Shown: in pieces, positions 17,769-26,880 of the stretch
Position numbering within the stretch: position 1 is the stretch's first letter
How the letters are laid out: each line of letters begins with the position of its first letter
Assembly: GCA_027923965.1 (NCBI GenBank)
Contig: AP026969.1
Location: 2,666,001 to 2,730,000, forward strand
Length of the DNA stretch: 64,000 nucleotides
Direction: 5' to 3'
Source: Comamonadaceae bacterium OS-1
GTDB taxonomy: Bacteria > Pseudomonadota > Gammaproteobacteria > Burkholderiales > Burkholderiaceae_C
Made by a program: the position numbers and the translations under genes
Notes under the pieces: model-generated
What the model was told of the DNA's origin: nothing
The model's input: the letters and a program-made list of their open reading frames with translations, nothing else
Databases searched by the model: none

Positions 17769-18728
17769 TCAGTGGGTCACCGGCACCAAAAACTCGCGGC
17801 TGATGTGGGCACCCAGCTCGTTCACGCGGTCCAGGAACTGCGTGAGGAAGGCGTGCAGACCAGTGGCCAGGATTTCGTCAATGCGGGCAAACTGCAGGTC
17901 GGCGCGCAGCTTGCCAGCGCGGCGCAGGGTTTCGCTGTGCGGGTTGTTGGACACCAGCGACAGGTTGCTCAGCACCTCGTTGAGGCTGCCGTGCAAGGAG
18001 CGCGGCATGTCGGCACGCAGAATCAGCAGCTCGGCCACGCGCTCGGGTTTGATTACGTCGCGGTAGACCTTGCGGTACACCTCAAAGCCTGAAACGCTGC
18101 GCAAAATCGCACTCCAGTGGTAGAAGTCGTACTCCTGGTCCTTCTCGCTGGCGGCACCAAAAAAGTCGCTTTGCACGGCGTGGAACTTCACGTCCACCAG
18201 GCGCGCGGTGTTGTCGGCCCGCTCCAAAAAGGTGCCCAGACGGGTGAAGTGGAAAGCCTCGTCCTGCAGCATGGTGCCCAGCGTCACGCCGCGCGACAGG
18301 TGCGAGCGGAACTTGACCCACTCGAAGAACTGCGCTGGGTCGGCCTCGAATTCACCTGCCTTGAGCATGCGGTTCACATCCAGCCAGGTGGTGTTGAGCG
18401 TTTCCCAGACTTCGGTGGTCAGGGTGCCGCGCACGGCACGGGCGTTTTCACGCGCAGCCCGCAGGCAGGAGATGATGGAAGACGGGTTTTCTTCGTCCTT
18501 CACCATGAACTCCATCACGTCCTTGGAAGTGATTTCGCCATGCTTGGCCATGTAGGGCTGCAACAGTTCGCTGATGGACAGCAGGCCCTGCAAGCCCACC
18601 TGGGCCACAGCGGCCGACTGGGGAAGGAGCGCGGTTTGGTAGTTGATGTCGAGCATACGGGCGGTGTTTTCGGCGCGCTCGGTATAACGGGACATCCAGA
18701 AAAGATGATCGGCGGTTCTTGAAAGCAT
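17769..18728 (-). CDS. alpha-E domain protein (DUF403)
   Basis: A 319-residue all-alpha protein of the alpha-E family, recognised by its N terminus (MLSRTADHLFWMSRYTERAE) and by T-x-x-x-W-E-x-L-N-x-T near residue 105 and F-L-E-R-A-D-N-T-A-R-L-V-D-V-K near residue 165. Alpha-E proteins occur next to circularly permuted ATP-grasp ligases and transglutaminases and are predicted to take part in peptide tagging or modification; the biochemistry is unproven. The ATG follows AGGAGATAAGAAC, a good ribosome binding site. It is downstream of the ATP-grasp gene at 18892 and upstream of the GGDEF/EAL gene. The first 21 codons are repeated just upstream at 18804-18866. Confidence 0.92.
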   Translation of the reverse strand: MLSRTADHLFWMSRYTERAENTARMLDINYQTALLPQSAAVAQVGLQGLLSISELLQPYMAKHGEITSKDVMEFMVKDEENPSSIISCLRAARENARAVRGTLTTEVWETLNTTWLDVNRMLKAGEFEADPAQFFEWVKFRSHLSRGVTLGTMLQDEAFHFTRLGTFLERADNTARLVDVKFHAVQSDFFGAASEKDQEYDFYHWSAILRSVSGFEVYRKVYRDVIKPERVAELLILRADMPRSLHGSLNEVLSNLSLVSNNPHSETLRRAGKLRADLQFARIDEILATGLHAFLTQFLDRVNELGAHISREFLVPVTH

Positions 18729-18746
18729 GTTCTTATCTCCTGGGCC

Positions 18747-18866
18747 TCAAACACCGCACGCGCTACGCGCTCGGCTGTATTCTGTAGAAATTGCGCCAGC
18801 GCAATTTTCGGCGCGCTCTGTATAACGGGACATCCAGAAGAGATGGTCGGCGGTGCGTGACAGCAT
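18747..18866 (-). pseudogene. partial copy of the alpha-E gene 5' end, a 39-codon open frame
   Basis: Reading from an ATG at 18866, the first 21 codons encode exactly the same residues as the start of the alpha-E gene at 18728. Six of those codons differ, all synonymously. After that the frame runs 18 unrelated codons (CAGAISTEYSRARSACGV) to a TGA at 18747. A ribosome-binding-like AGGAA precedes it. A short hairpin AAATTGCGC / GCGCAATTT sits at 18788-18807 at the join. It is either the scar of a recombination between divergent alleles or a small leader frame ahead of the real gene. Confidence 0.75.
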
Positions 18867-18891
18867 GTTTGTTGTTCCTGTGGTCTGTTGT

Positions 18892-20409
18892 CTACGATTG
18901 GGACTGGATTTGGGTTTCTGGCGGAATCACGGGCACCGTGGCGGGCACGGCATCGTCTTCCAGAATCCAGGTGTCTTTGGTGCCGCCGCCTTGGCTACTG
19001 TTGACCACCAGCGAGCCTTCTTTGAGCGCCACGCGGGTCAAGCCGCCGGGCACGGTTTGCACAGTCTTGGCCGACAGCACGTAGGGCCGCAAGTCGATGT
19101 GGCGCGGGGCAATGCCGCTCTCCACAAACGTGGGGCAGCTGGACAGGCTGAGCGTGGGCTGGGCGATGTAGCCGCTGGGGTTGGCCAGCAGGGCTGCGCG
19201 GAACTCCTCGATCTCGGCTTTGGTGGAGGCCGGGCCTACCAGCATGCCGTAGCCGCCTGCGCCGTGCACTTCCTTGACCACCAGGTCTTTGAGGTTGGCC
19301 AGGGTGTACTTCAGGTCGTCCGGGTTGCGACACATGAAGGTGGGCACGTTGTTCAAAATGGGCTTTTCACCCAGGTAGAACTCGATCATCTTGGGCACGT
19401 AGGGGTAGATCGACTTGTCGTCGGCCACGCCGGTACCCACGCCGTTGCAGATGGTCACGTTGCCTGCGGTGTAGGCGGCCATCAGGCCGTCGCAGCCCAG
19501 GGTGGAGGTGGGGCGGAACACCTGCGGGTCGAGGAAGTCGTCGTCCACACGGCGGTAGATCACGTCCACGCGTTTCGGGCCGCGGGTGGTGCGCATGTAG
19601 CAGAACTTGTCCTTCACAAACAGGTCTTGCCCTTCGACCAGTTCCACACCCATTTGCTGGGCCAGGAAGGCGTGCTCAAAATAGGCGCTGTTGTACATGC
19701 CGGGGGTCAGCACCACCACGGTGGGGTCAGACGTAGCAGCCGGGGCCGAGGCGCGCAGGGTTTCCAGCAGCAGGTCGGGGTAGTGGGCGACCGGGGCCAC
19801 GCGGTGGCTGTTGAACAGGTCGGGGAACAGCCGCATCATCATCTTGCGGTCTTCCAGCATGTAGCTCACGCCGCTGGGCACGCGCAGGTTGTCTTCGAGC
19901 ACGTAGTACTCGCCATTGCCCTGGGCATCGGGGGCGCGCACGATGTCCACGCCGGAGATGTGCGAATAGATGTTGTTGGGCACGTCCACACCCATCATTT
20001 CGGGGCGGAACTGGGCGTTGTTGATGACCTGGTCGCGCGGGATGATGCCGGCCTTGAGGATCTCCTGGTCGTGGTACACATCATGGATGAAACGGTTCAG
20101 CGCGGTGACGCGTTGCACCAGGCCTTTTTCCATGCTGCCCCACTCGTGGGCGGGGATGATGCGGGGGATCAGGTCGAAGGGAATCAGCCGCTCGGTGCCC
20201 GAGCCGTCTTCGTCTTTGGCACCGTACACCGCAAAGGTGATGCCGACGCGGCGGAAGATCATTTCCGCTTCTTCGCGGCGCTTGGCCATCATGTCGCCGG
20301 GTTGCTTGGCGAGCCAGGCATCGTAGATTTTGTAGTGGTCCCGGATCTGCTTGCCCTCTGAGAAAAACTCGTAGGGCAGCCCTGTGTACATCTCGTCAAA
20401 TTTTTGCAT
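18892..20409 (-). CDS. circularly permuted type 2 ATP-grasp protein (DUF404/DUF407)
   Basis: A 505-residue protein starting MQKFDEMYTGLPYEFF at 20409. An alternative ATG four codons upstream abuts the AGGAG, so 20409 is preferred, with some doubt. Family blocks are R-R-V-G-I-T-F-A-V-Y-G near residue 50, E-Y-Y-V-L-E-D-N-L-R-V-P-S-G-V-S-Y near 162, V-V-V-L-T-P-G-M-Y-N-S-A-Y-F-E-H near 225, N-G-V-G-T-G-V-A-D-D-K near 325 and K-E-V-H-G-A-G-G-Y-G-M near 395. These proteins are predicted amide- or peptide-bond-forming ligases that use ATP. It is followed by the alpha-E gene and the GGDEF/EAL gene on the same strand. A paralogue fused to alpha-E is at 26881. Confidence 0.93.
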   Translation of the reverse strand: MQKFDEMYTGLPYEFFSEGKQIRDHYKIYDAWLAKQPGDMMAKRREEAEMIFRRVGITFAVYGAKDEDGSGTERLIPFDLIPRIIPAHEWGSMEKGLVQRVTALNRFIHDVYHDQEILKAGIIPRDQVINNAQFRPEMMGVDVPNNIYSHISGVDIVRAPDAQGNGEYYVLEDNLRVPSGVSYMLEDRKMMMRLFPDLFNSHRVAPVAHYPDLLLETLRASAPAATSDPTVVVLTPGMYNSAYFEHAFLAQQMGVELVEGQDLFVKDKFCYMRTTRGPKRVDVIYRRVDDDFLDPQVFRPTSTLGCDGLMAAYTAGNVTICNGVGTGVADDKSIYPYVPKMIEFYLGEKPILNNVPTFMCRNPDDLKYTLANLKDLVVKEVHGAGGYGMLVGPASTKAEIEEFRAALLANPSGYIAQPTLSLSSCPTFVESGIAPRHIDLRPYVLSAKTVQTVPGGLTRVALKEGSLVVNSSQGGGTKDTWILEDDAVPATVPVIPPETQIQSQS

Positions 20410-20552
20410 AAATAAGTCCATCTCCTGATAACAAAGCATAGCAAGTAGCGCGCCAGGTTGGTGCAAAAACAAGCGGTCTGTGGGGTGTGCGGGCCTCCCA
20501 TGCCTCTGTGGTACCCCACGGCACCCATCGTAGCGCTGTTTACCGGGGGATC

Positions 20553-23024
20553 TCATGGTGGATGGTGTTGCCAGTAGCGCGGATCGTCCTGGCGCTCGCA
20601 ATGCATCTGGCTAGGCTGCGTGGACTGCCAACTGGCGGCCCCGCAGTGGCTGCTGTCCACTACCGGGATACCGCGCTGCTGGTAACGCTCCAGAACCGGT
20701 GGCGCAGGGTGGCCAAAACGGTTGCGGTATCCGGCCTGCACCAGCGCGAAGCGGGGCTGCACCGCGTCCAGAAAAGCCGCGCTGCTGGAAGTCTTGCTGC
20801 CATGGTGCGGCACCAGCAACACGTCGGCCCGCAGCACGGCCTGTCGGGCGAGCAGCGCAGCCTCTTGCGGCTGCTCGATATCGGCCACGAGTAACACCGT
20901 GTAAGTGCCGTTGGAGATGCGCAACACGCAGCTCAAAGCGTTGGGTTTTTGCACACTGTCGTAGTCTGCGGCCTGTGGATGCAGCACCTCGAACTGCACG
21001 CCATCCCAGGCCCAGCTTTGGCCCGCCACGCAGCGCTGCGCGGGCCGTACCGCTTGCAGCGGGTTCTCGCGCTCCACGGAACTCAGCAACCGGGCCTGCG
21101 GCTGGGTGACCAGCAGGCTGGCCGCACCGCCGCTGTGGTCGCTGTCGCGGTGGCTGACCACCACCGTATCCACGCGCTCGCCCAGTGCCCGCAGCAAGGG
21201 CACCAGCACCCGCTGGCCCGCGTCGCTGTCCAACCCGAAGCGCGGGCCGGTGTCATACACCAGGGTGTGCGTGGCGGTGCGCACCAGCACGGCGTTGCCC
21301 TGCCCGATGTCGGCGGCCAGCAGCCCAAAATGCCCTATCGGCGGGCGTGGCGTTTGCCACAGCAGCACCGGCAACAGCAGCGGCACACCCAAAGCCCGCC
21401 AGGCCCAGGGCAGGCGCAGCACCAGCAATACAGCACCTAATATGCCGCCAGCGCCCATCCATAGAGCAGGAGCAGCTACGGAAAGCGTAGCATAAGGCCA
21501 ATCCACCAGCATCTGCAGTAACCAGCCCAGCGCGTCGATGGCCAGCGCCGCCGCCTGCCACAGCGGCGCCAGCAGCACGCCCAGCATGCACAGCGGCGTG
21601 ACCACCAGCGTGACCCAGGGAATCGCCAGCAAATTGGCCAGCAGCCCCACCACCGACACCTGCTGGAACAGCAGCAGCGTCAGCGGCGCCAAGGCCAGGG
21701 TGATAGTCCACTGCTCGCGCAACATCAAGACAAATCGGCCTCTTGCGCTTATGGGATCAGCGTGAGAAGCTCCTGAATCTGTAGCAAACAGCACCGCCAC
21801 CGCCACAAAGCTCAGCCAAAATCCAGCCTGTAGCAAGGCATACGGGTCGATGGCCAGCACCACCGCGCAGGCCAGCAGGCACACCGAAGGCCAGGGCCAT
21901 TGCCGCCCGCTCACCCGCAGCAGGCCCATGGTGGCCAGCATCCAGATGGTGCGCTGCGAGGGCACGCCCCAGCCGCTGAACACCGCATAAGCCGTGGCCA
22001 GCAGCACGCCGCCCACCAGCGCCACCTGCGGCACCGGCCAGGCTTCGCCCGCTCGCCCGCCCAGCACATCGCTGCGCCGCCACAGCCAGCCCACGGCCGC
22101 CGCGGCCAACCAGGCAAACATGGTCACGTGCAGGCCGGAGATGCTCATCAGATGCGCCACGCCGGTGGCCCGGAACAGGTCCCAATCGGAGCGCTCGATG
22201 GCGTTCTGGTCACCCACCACCAGCGCGGCGATGACCCCGGCCAGATGCCGGTCTGCCACATTGAGATAAATGCTGTCGCGCACCGCCTGCCGGGCCCGCT
22301 CCACCGGGTGCTGCCAGGTATCACCCAGGCGCTGCGGAGCCCCATCTTTGGGCCCGGCGCGCACGCTACCGGTGGCCTGCACGCCCTGCTCCCACAGCCA
22401 CAGTTCGTAATCAAAACCGTGCGGATTGCGCCCGCCATGCGGGGCCTTGAGGCGCACTGTCATCTGCCAGCGCTCCCCGGCGCGCAAATCGTCCGAACTG
22501 TCGGGCTGGCGCTGCAGTTCCCATTGGGTGGCGCTGCCGCCCGCACCAAAAGCCAGCATGCCGCTGTACCAGGCCAGATCGACCACCGGCGGAACCTGCA
22601 CTGGAGCCCCTTCCAGACTTGCCGACTCGACTTGCAGGCGAAACCGCAGACCCGCCTCGCTGCGCTGTGGCATAGCCACCACAAACCCGACCACCTGGAC
22701 ATCGCGTCCTTCTAAATTCGCGTCCAGCGAGGTGTAAGAAAATGCCACAGCCCGCACACCGCACAATCCGAACGACAGCAACAGCCCACCCAGCAATGCC
22801 GCCAGCCAACGCAAGGTACCCGATCCGGCCGCCAGCCAAATTGCTACTTTATTAATAGCTGCCAGCGTAATCAGAATAAGCGCCAGCAGCATAAACAGTC
22901 CATAGACCCAGCCCGGCCACAGCGCCGACTGGCCCAATTGCAGGGCTGTGCCCAGCGCCCAGCCGAGCAAACCCGGGGCCACCAGTGCCACGCGTTTGAT
23001 CTCCGAAGGCCATGGGTTCAGCAT
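20553..23024 (-). CDS. comEC: DNA uptake channel ComEC/Rec2
   Basis: An inner-membrane competence protein that moves single-stranded DNA into the cytoplasm. The 823 residues comprise an N-terminal DUF4131-like region, the multi-helix Competence domain (G-V-A-H-L-M-S-I-S-G-L-H near residue 260, then W-G-V-P-S-Q-R-T) and a C-terminal metallo-beta-lactamase-like domain with SHRDSDHSGG and VLLVPHHGSKTSSS. The longer frame starts at 23114, but its first 30 codons include ATA, CTA, CGA and repeated TTG, unlike the rest. The ATG at 23024, behind GGGG, is therefore preferred and leaves 120 bp for divergent promoters. Three members or partial members of the dispersed palindromic family lie inside the reading frame, one of them adding about 15 atypical residues. 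Confidence 0.9.
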   Translation of the reverse strand: MLNPWPSEIKRVALVAPGLLGWALGTALQLGQSALWPGWVYGLFMLLALILITLAAINKVAIWLAAGSGTLRWLAALLGGLLLSFGLCGVRAVAFSYTSLDANLEGRDVQVVGFVVAMPQRSEAGLRFRLQVESASLEGAPVQVPPVVDLAWYSGMLAFGAGGSATQWELQRQPDSSDDLRAGERWQMTVRLKAPHGGRNPHGFDYELWLWEQGVQATGSVRAGPKDGAPQRLGDTWQHPVERARQAVRDSIYLNVADRHLAGVIAALVVGDQNAIERSDWDLFRATGVAHLMSISGLHVTMFAWLAAAAVGWLWRRSDVLGGRAGEAWPVPQVALVGGVLLATAYAVFSGWGVPSQRTIWMLATMGLLRVSGRQWPWPSVCLLACAVVLAIDPYALLQAGFWLSFVAVAVLFATDSGASHADPISARGRFVLMLREQWTITLALAPLTLLLFQQVSVVGLLANLLAIPWVTLVVTPLCMLGVLLAPLWQAAALAIDALGWLLQMLVDWPYATLSVAAPALWMGAGGILGAVLLVLRLPWAWRALGVPLLLPVLLWQTPRPPIGHFGLLAADIGQGNAVLVRTATHTLVYDTGPRFGLDSDAGQRVLVPLLRALGERVDTVVVSHRDSDHSGGAASLLVTQPQARLLSSVERENPLQAVRPAQRCVAGQSWAWDGVQFEVLHPQAADYDSVQKPNALSCVLRISNGTYTVLLVADIEQPQEAALLARQAVLRADVLLVPHHGSKTSSSAAFLDAVQPRFALVQAGYRNRFGHPAPPVLERYQQRGIPVVDSSHCGAASWQSTQPSQMHCERQDDPRYWQHHPP
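21455..21495 (+). repeat. partial palindromic element inside comEC
   Basis: GGAGCAGCTACGGAAAGCG followed by TAGCATAAGG resembles the 3' half of the dispersed family (GAGCAGCTAC, spacer, TAGCA). It is read through by comEC as part of YATLSVAAPALWMG. Shorter and less certain than the copy at 21737. Confidence 0.4.
21737..21790 (+). repeat. dispersed palindromic element inside the comEC reading frame, copy e
   Basis: GGCCTCTTGCGCTTATGGGA, then TCAGCGTGAGAAGCTCCTG and TGTAGCAAACAG, aligns over its whole length with the intergenic copy at 39654. On the comEC strand it encodes DSGASHADPISARGR and flanks, a polar stretch between LLFAT-type and R-F-x-x-x-L-R-E-Q-W sequence that family proteins usually join directly. 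Confidence 0.75.
22833..22885 (-). repeat. dispersed palindromic element inside the comEC reading frame, inverted copy
   Basis: On the minus strand it reads GGCGCTTATTCTGATTACGC, then TGGCAGCTATTAATAAAGTA and GCAATTTGG, matching the family layout (GCTTAT, loop, stem, AGCTAnT, spacer, TAGCAA). It is translated within comEC as LALILITLAAINKVAIW, a hydrophobic helix near residues 46-63. Confidence 0.55.
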
Positions 23025-23144
23025 AAGGTCATACCCCAATCGCAACACGCCGCAGCCAATCCATGGCTCAGGACTTGCTAGTATGCGGGTAGGTTCTGGC
23101 GTTGCCAAAATCATCTAATTTTGAAGCCCCCAAGAGACGCATAC

Positions 23145-26100
23145 ATGTCCATCCATGCCGCACTGAACCACGTTACGCACTACAAGTACGACCGCCCGGT
23201 CAACCTCGGCCCCCAAGTGATTCGACTGCGCCCAGCACCCCACTGCCGCAGCAACGTCATCTCTTACTCGCTCAAGATAGAACCCGCTGAGCATTTCATC
23301 AATTGGCAGCAAGACCCGTTTGCCAACTACCAGGCCCGCCTGGTGTTCCCCGCCAAAACCACCGAGTTCAAGGTTACCGTCGATCTGGTCGTCGAAATGG
23401 CGGTGTACAACCCTTTCGACTACTTTCTGGAACCCGAGGCGCAGCACTTCCCCTTCAAGTACAGCCCGACGCTGCAGGAAGAACTCTCGCCCTACCTGGT
23501 CACCGAGCCCGCCACCCCGCTGGTGCAGGCCTACCTGGACAAGCTGGACCTGAAGAAGCAACCCACCAACGATTTCCTGGTGGCCATCAACCAGCAAATC
23601 CAGAGCGACATCAAGTACCTGATCCGCATGGAACCCGGCGTGCAAACGCCCGAAGAAACGCTGGAAAAAGCCAGCGGCTCCTGCCGCGACTCCGGCTGGC
23701 TGTTGGTGCAACTGCTGCGCCACTGCGGCCTGGCGGCACGCTTTGTGTCGGGTTACCTGATCCAGCTCACCCCCGACGTGAAGGCCCTGGACGGCCCCAG
23801 CGGCACCACGGTGGATTTCACCGACCTGCACGCCTGGTGCGAAGTGTTCCTGCCCGGCGCAGGCTGGGTGGGCCTGGATGCCACCTCGGGCCTGTTCGCA
23901 GGTGAAGGCCACATCCCGCTGGCCTGCACGCCCCAGCCCTCCAGCGCCGCGCCCATCGAAGGCGGTGTGGACGAAGCCGAGGTCGAGTTCGCCCACCACA
24001 TGGTGATCACCCGCCTGTACGAGTCCCCCCGCGTCACCAAACCCTACACCGACGAACAATGGGCTGACATCCTCGCCCTGGGTGAGTCGGTCGACGAAAA
24101 ACTGGCCGCCGCCGATGTGCGCCTGACCATGGGCGGCGAGCCCACCTTTGTGGCCGTCAACGACCGCGATGCCGCCGAATGGAACACCGATGCCCTGGGC
24201 CCGACAAAGCGCGCCTTCGCCACCGGCCTGACCCACAAGCTGCGCGACCAGTATGGCCAAGGCGGCTTTCTGCACTTCGGCCAGGGCAAGTGGTACCCCG
24301 GCGAGCAACTGCCCCGCTGGGCGCTCAACATCTTCTGGCGCGCCGACGGCCAACCGGTCTGGCGCAACCCGGACCTGTTTGCCGACGAGCGCGTGCCCTC
24401 GCACTACACCAGCGAAGATGCCCGCCGCTTCACCGAAAAGCTGGCCACCAATCTGGGCATCACGCCCAAGTTCATCGTGCCTGCCCACGAAGACACCTGG
24501 TACTACCTGTGGCGCGAACGCCGTCTGCCGGTAAATGTGGACCCGTTCAACTCCAAGCTCGGCGACGAGATGGAACGCGCCCGCCTGCGCCGCGTGTTCG
24601 AGCAAAAGCTGGATGCCGTCATCGGCTACGTGCTGCCCGTCAAGCCCGCCAACACCTCCCGCGTGGCCGGTCCGGTCTGGACCACCGGTCCCTGGTTTGT
24701 GCGCGATGAGCGCATGTACCTGATGCCCGGCGACTCGCCCATGGGCCTGCGCCTGCCACTGGACTCCCTGCCCTGGGTCAGCGAAGCCGAGTTCCCCTAC
24801 ATGGTGGAGCAAGACCCGTCCATCCCGCGCGAACCACTGCCCGAATCCAGCAGCATGTACGCCCGCTATGCGCAGCGCTCGGCGGCCAAGCCCGGCGTGT
24901 TCACCACGAACATGACCGCTGTCGGCGGACCCGCCCGACCCGGCGTGGCCACACCCTCGGCCAGCAGCATCCCCACGCTGACCGAGCGCGCCACCCTGCC
25001 CTTCCAGGCCGGGGTGAACCCCGTTTCCGAGGCCACCCGCCAACGCCAGGACCAGGTGGCCAGCGCCTACACCGCCGTGCCGCCCCTGGCCAGCGCCCAC
25101 AGCCCGCTGCAAACCGAGCCGAGCAGCTTCAGCACCCGCGTGCCCAACAAGAACGAATCGGCCCACTGGCTGACCCGTACCGCGCTGTGCGTGGAAGTGC
25201 GCGACCCGCGCCGCGCCAGTGGCCCCAAGGCCGAGGCCGTGGGCGAAAAGTCCGGCGTGTTGTACATCTTCATGCCGCCGCTGGAGATGCTGGAAGACTA
25301 CCTGGAACTGCTGGCCGCGATTGAAAACACCGCCGAGCAACTGGGCGTGAAACTGGTACTGGAAGGCTACCCGCCCCCGCGCGACCCGCGCCTGAAACTG
25401 CTGGCCGTGACCCCCGACCCGGGGGTGATCGAGGTCAACGTGCACCCCGTCGCCACCTGGGGCGAGCTGGTGGCCAACACCGAGTTCCTGTACGAAGCCG
25501 CTTTCGAATCGCGCCTGAGCGCCGAGAAGTTCATGACCGATGGCCGCCACATCGGCACCGGCGGCGGCAACCACTTCGTGATGGGCGGTGCCACGCCGGC
25601 CGACAGCCCGTTCCTGCGCAAGCCCGAGCTGCTGACCAGCATGCTTCTGTACTGGCACAACCATCCCAGCTTGAGCTATTTGTTCAGCGGCATGTTCGTC
25701 GGCCCTACCAGCCAGTCGCCCCGCGTGGACGAGGCCCGCAACGACCAGTTGTACGAGCTGGAAATCGCCATCGAACAGGTGGCCAAGAACCGCGAAAAAT
25801 ACGGCCAGGACATGCCGCCGTGGATCGTGGACCGCACGCTGCGCAACATCCTTATCGATGCTACCGGCAACACCCACCGCAGCGAGTTTTCCATCGACAA
25901 GATGTACTCGCCCGACAGCGCCACCGGCCGCCTGGGCCTGCTGGAGCTGCGCGCCTTTGAAATGCCGCCGCACGCCCGCATGAGCATCTCGCAACAGTTG
26001 CTGCTGCGCGCCCTGGTGGCCCGCTTCTGGGACAACCCCTACAAGGCACCGGCCACCCGCTGGGGCACCGAGCTGCACGACCGCTTCATGCTGCCGACCT

Positions 26101-26744
26101 TCATCCAGATGGACTTCCACGATGTGATCGACGAAATGGTGGCCGCGGGCTTTGCCTTCGACCGCAGCTGGTTCGCGCCGCACCTGGAATTCCGCTTCCC
26201 GCTGGTGGGCGACGTGAAGAGCCACGGCATCGAGATGACGGTGCGCAACGCGCTGGAACCCTGGCATGTGCTGGGCGAAGAAAACGGCTCCACCGGCACC
26301 GCCCGGTATGTCGATTCCTCGCTGGAGCGCATCGAGGTCAAGGTCACCGGCATGAACCAGAGCCGCTACGTCATCACCTGCAACGGCCGCGCCATGCCCA
26401 TGCAGTCCACCGGCACCAACGGTGAATTTGTGGCCGGTGTGCGCTACCGCGCCTGGAACCCGCCGTCGGCCCTGCACCCCACCATCGGTATCCACGCCCC
26501 GTTGACCTTCGACATCGTGGACACCTGGATGAAGCACTCCATCGGCGGCTGCCAGTACTTCGTGAACCACCCCGGTGGCCTGAGCTACGACACCTTCCCG
26601 GTGAATGCCTACACCGCCGAAAGCCGCCGCCTGTCGCGTTTCAGCCGCATGGGCCACACGCCCGGCGTGATGCATGTCCCGCCCGCGACTATCAACGTCC
26701 CGGCCAGCAAAGAGTTCCCGTTCACCCTGGACTTGCGCCGGTAA
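23145..26744 (+). CDS. large transglutaminase-like protein with DUF2126
   Basis: A 1199-residue protein. The ATG at 23145 ([19 protein letters not shown]) is the family start; a TTG at 23121 is upstream. Residues 1-95 form the bacterial transglutaminase N-terminal domain. Residues 165-260 form the transglutaminase core with the Cys in [12 protein letters not shown], the His in DLHAWCEVF and the Asp in GLDATSG. The rest is DUF2126, with M-G-G-E-P-T-F-V near 330 and G-T-G-G-G-N-H near 806. It probably acts as a cysteine peptidase or acyltransferase on peptide bonds within the ATP-grasp/alpha-E system. A strong terminator follows at 26758. It is divergent from comEC. Confidence 0.93.
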   Translation: MSIHAALNHVTHYKYDRPVNLGPQVIRLRPAPHCRSNVISYSLKIEPAEHFINWQQDPFANYQARLVFPAKTTEFKVTVDLVVEMAVYNPFDYFLEPEAQHFPFKYSPTLQEELSPYLVTEPATPLVQAYLDKLDLKKQPTNDFLVAINQQIQSDIKYLIRMEPGVQTPEETLEKASGSCRDSGWLLVQLLRHCGLAARFVSGYLIQLTPDVKALDGPSGTTVDFTDLHAWCEVFLPGAGWVGLDATSGLFAGEGHIPLACTPQPSSAAPIEGGVDEAEVEFAHHMVITRLYESPRVTKPYTDEQWADILALGESVDEKLAAADVRLTMGGEPTFVAVNDRDAAEWNTDALGPTKRAFATGLTHKLRDQYGQGGFLHFGQGKWYPGEQLPRWALNIFWRADGQPVWRNPDLFADERVPSHYTSEDARRFTEKLATNLGITPKFIVPAHEDTWYYLWRERRLPVNVDPFNSKLGDEMERARLRRVFEQKLDAVIGYVLPVKPANTSRVAGPVWTTGPWFVRDERMYLMPGDSPMGLRLPLDSLPWVSEAEFPYMVEQDPSIPREPLPESSSMYARYAQRSAAKPGVFTTNMTAVGGPARPGVATPSASSIPTLTERATLPFQAGVNPVSEATRQRQDQVASAYTAVPPLASAHSPLQTEPSSFSTRVPNKNESAHWLTRTALCVEVRDPRRASGPKAEAVGEKSGVLYIFMPPLEMLEDYLELLAAIENTAEQLGVKLVLEGYPPPRDPRLKLLAVTPDPGVIEVNVHPVATWGELVANTEFLYEAAFESRLSAEKFMTDGRHIGTGGGNHFVMGGATPADSPFLRKPELLTSMLLYWHNHPSLSYLFSGMFVGPTSQSPRVDEARNDQLYELEIAIEQVAKNREKYGQDMPPWIVDRTLRNILIDATGNTHRSEFSIDKMYSPDSATGRLGLLELRAFEMPPHARMSISQQLLLRALVARFWDNPYKAPATRWGTELHDRFMLPTFIQMDFHDVIDEMVAAGFAFDRSWFAPHLEFRFPLVGDVKSHGIEMTVRNALEPWHVLGEENGSTGTARYVDSSLERIEVKVTGMNQSRYVITCNGRAMPMQSTGTNGEFVAGVRYRAWNPPSALHPTIGIHAPLTFDIVDTWMKHSIGGCQYFVNHPGGLSYDTFPVNAYTAESRRLSRFSRMGHTPGVMHVPPATINVPASKEFPFTLDLRR

Positions 26745-26757
26745 GTAGCGCCACGCA

Positions 26758-26793
26758 GTACAGAGGCCGCCCCGTAAGGGGCGGCCTCTGTAC
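26758..26793 (+). terminator. strong hairpin terminator after the DUF2126 transglutaminase gene
   Basis: A perfect 16-bp stem GTACAGAGGCCGCCCC / GGGGCGGCCTCTGTAC with a GTAA loop, followed by TTATGTCTTT. The T-run is short, but the stem is very stable. It separates the first plus-strand gene from the ATP-grasp/alpha-E fusion gene, which therefore probably has its own promoter in 26794-26880. Confidence 0.8.
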
Positions 26794-26880
26794 TTATGTC
26801 TTTATCACATACTTCCCACCATTTTTGACGTCGTTCAGCGCTCCGTAAGTCCCATTTCTGGTGTGACAATCGGGTGACAC

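Noticed and set aside
14484..18092. Long plus-strand frames of 722 and 479 codons opposite the GGDEF/EAL and alpha-E genes
   Set aside because: They run antisense to clear domain-bearing genes, have no ribosome binding sites and have biased His/Gln/Arg content.
23025..23114. Thirty extra codons at the comEC start
   Set aside because: Codon use (ATA, CTA, CGA, several TTG) is unlike comEC, and this start would leave only 30 bp for two divergent genes.
23115..26675. 1186-codon minus-strand frame opposite the DUF2126 transglutaminase gene
   Set aside because: Long only because GC-rich codons avoid stops on the other strand; the plus strand carries conserved catalytic motifs throughout.
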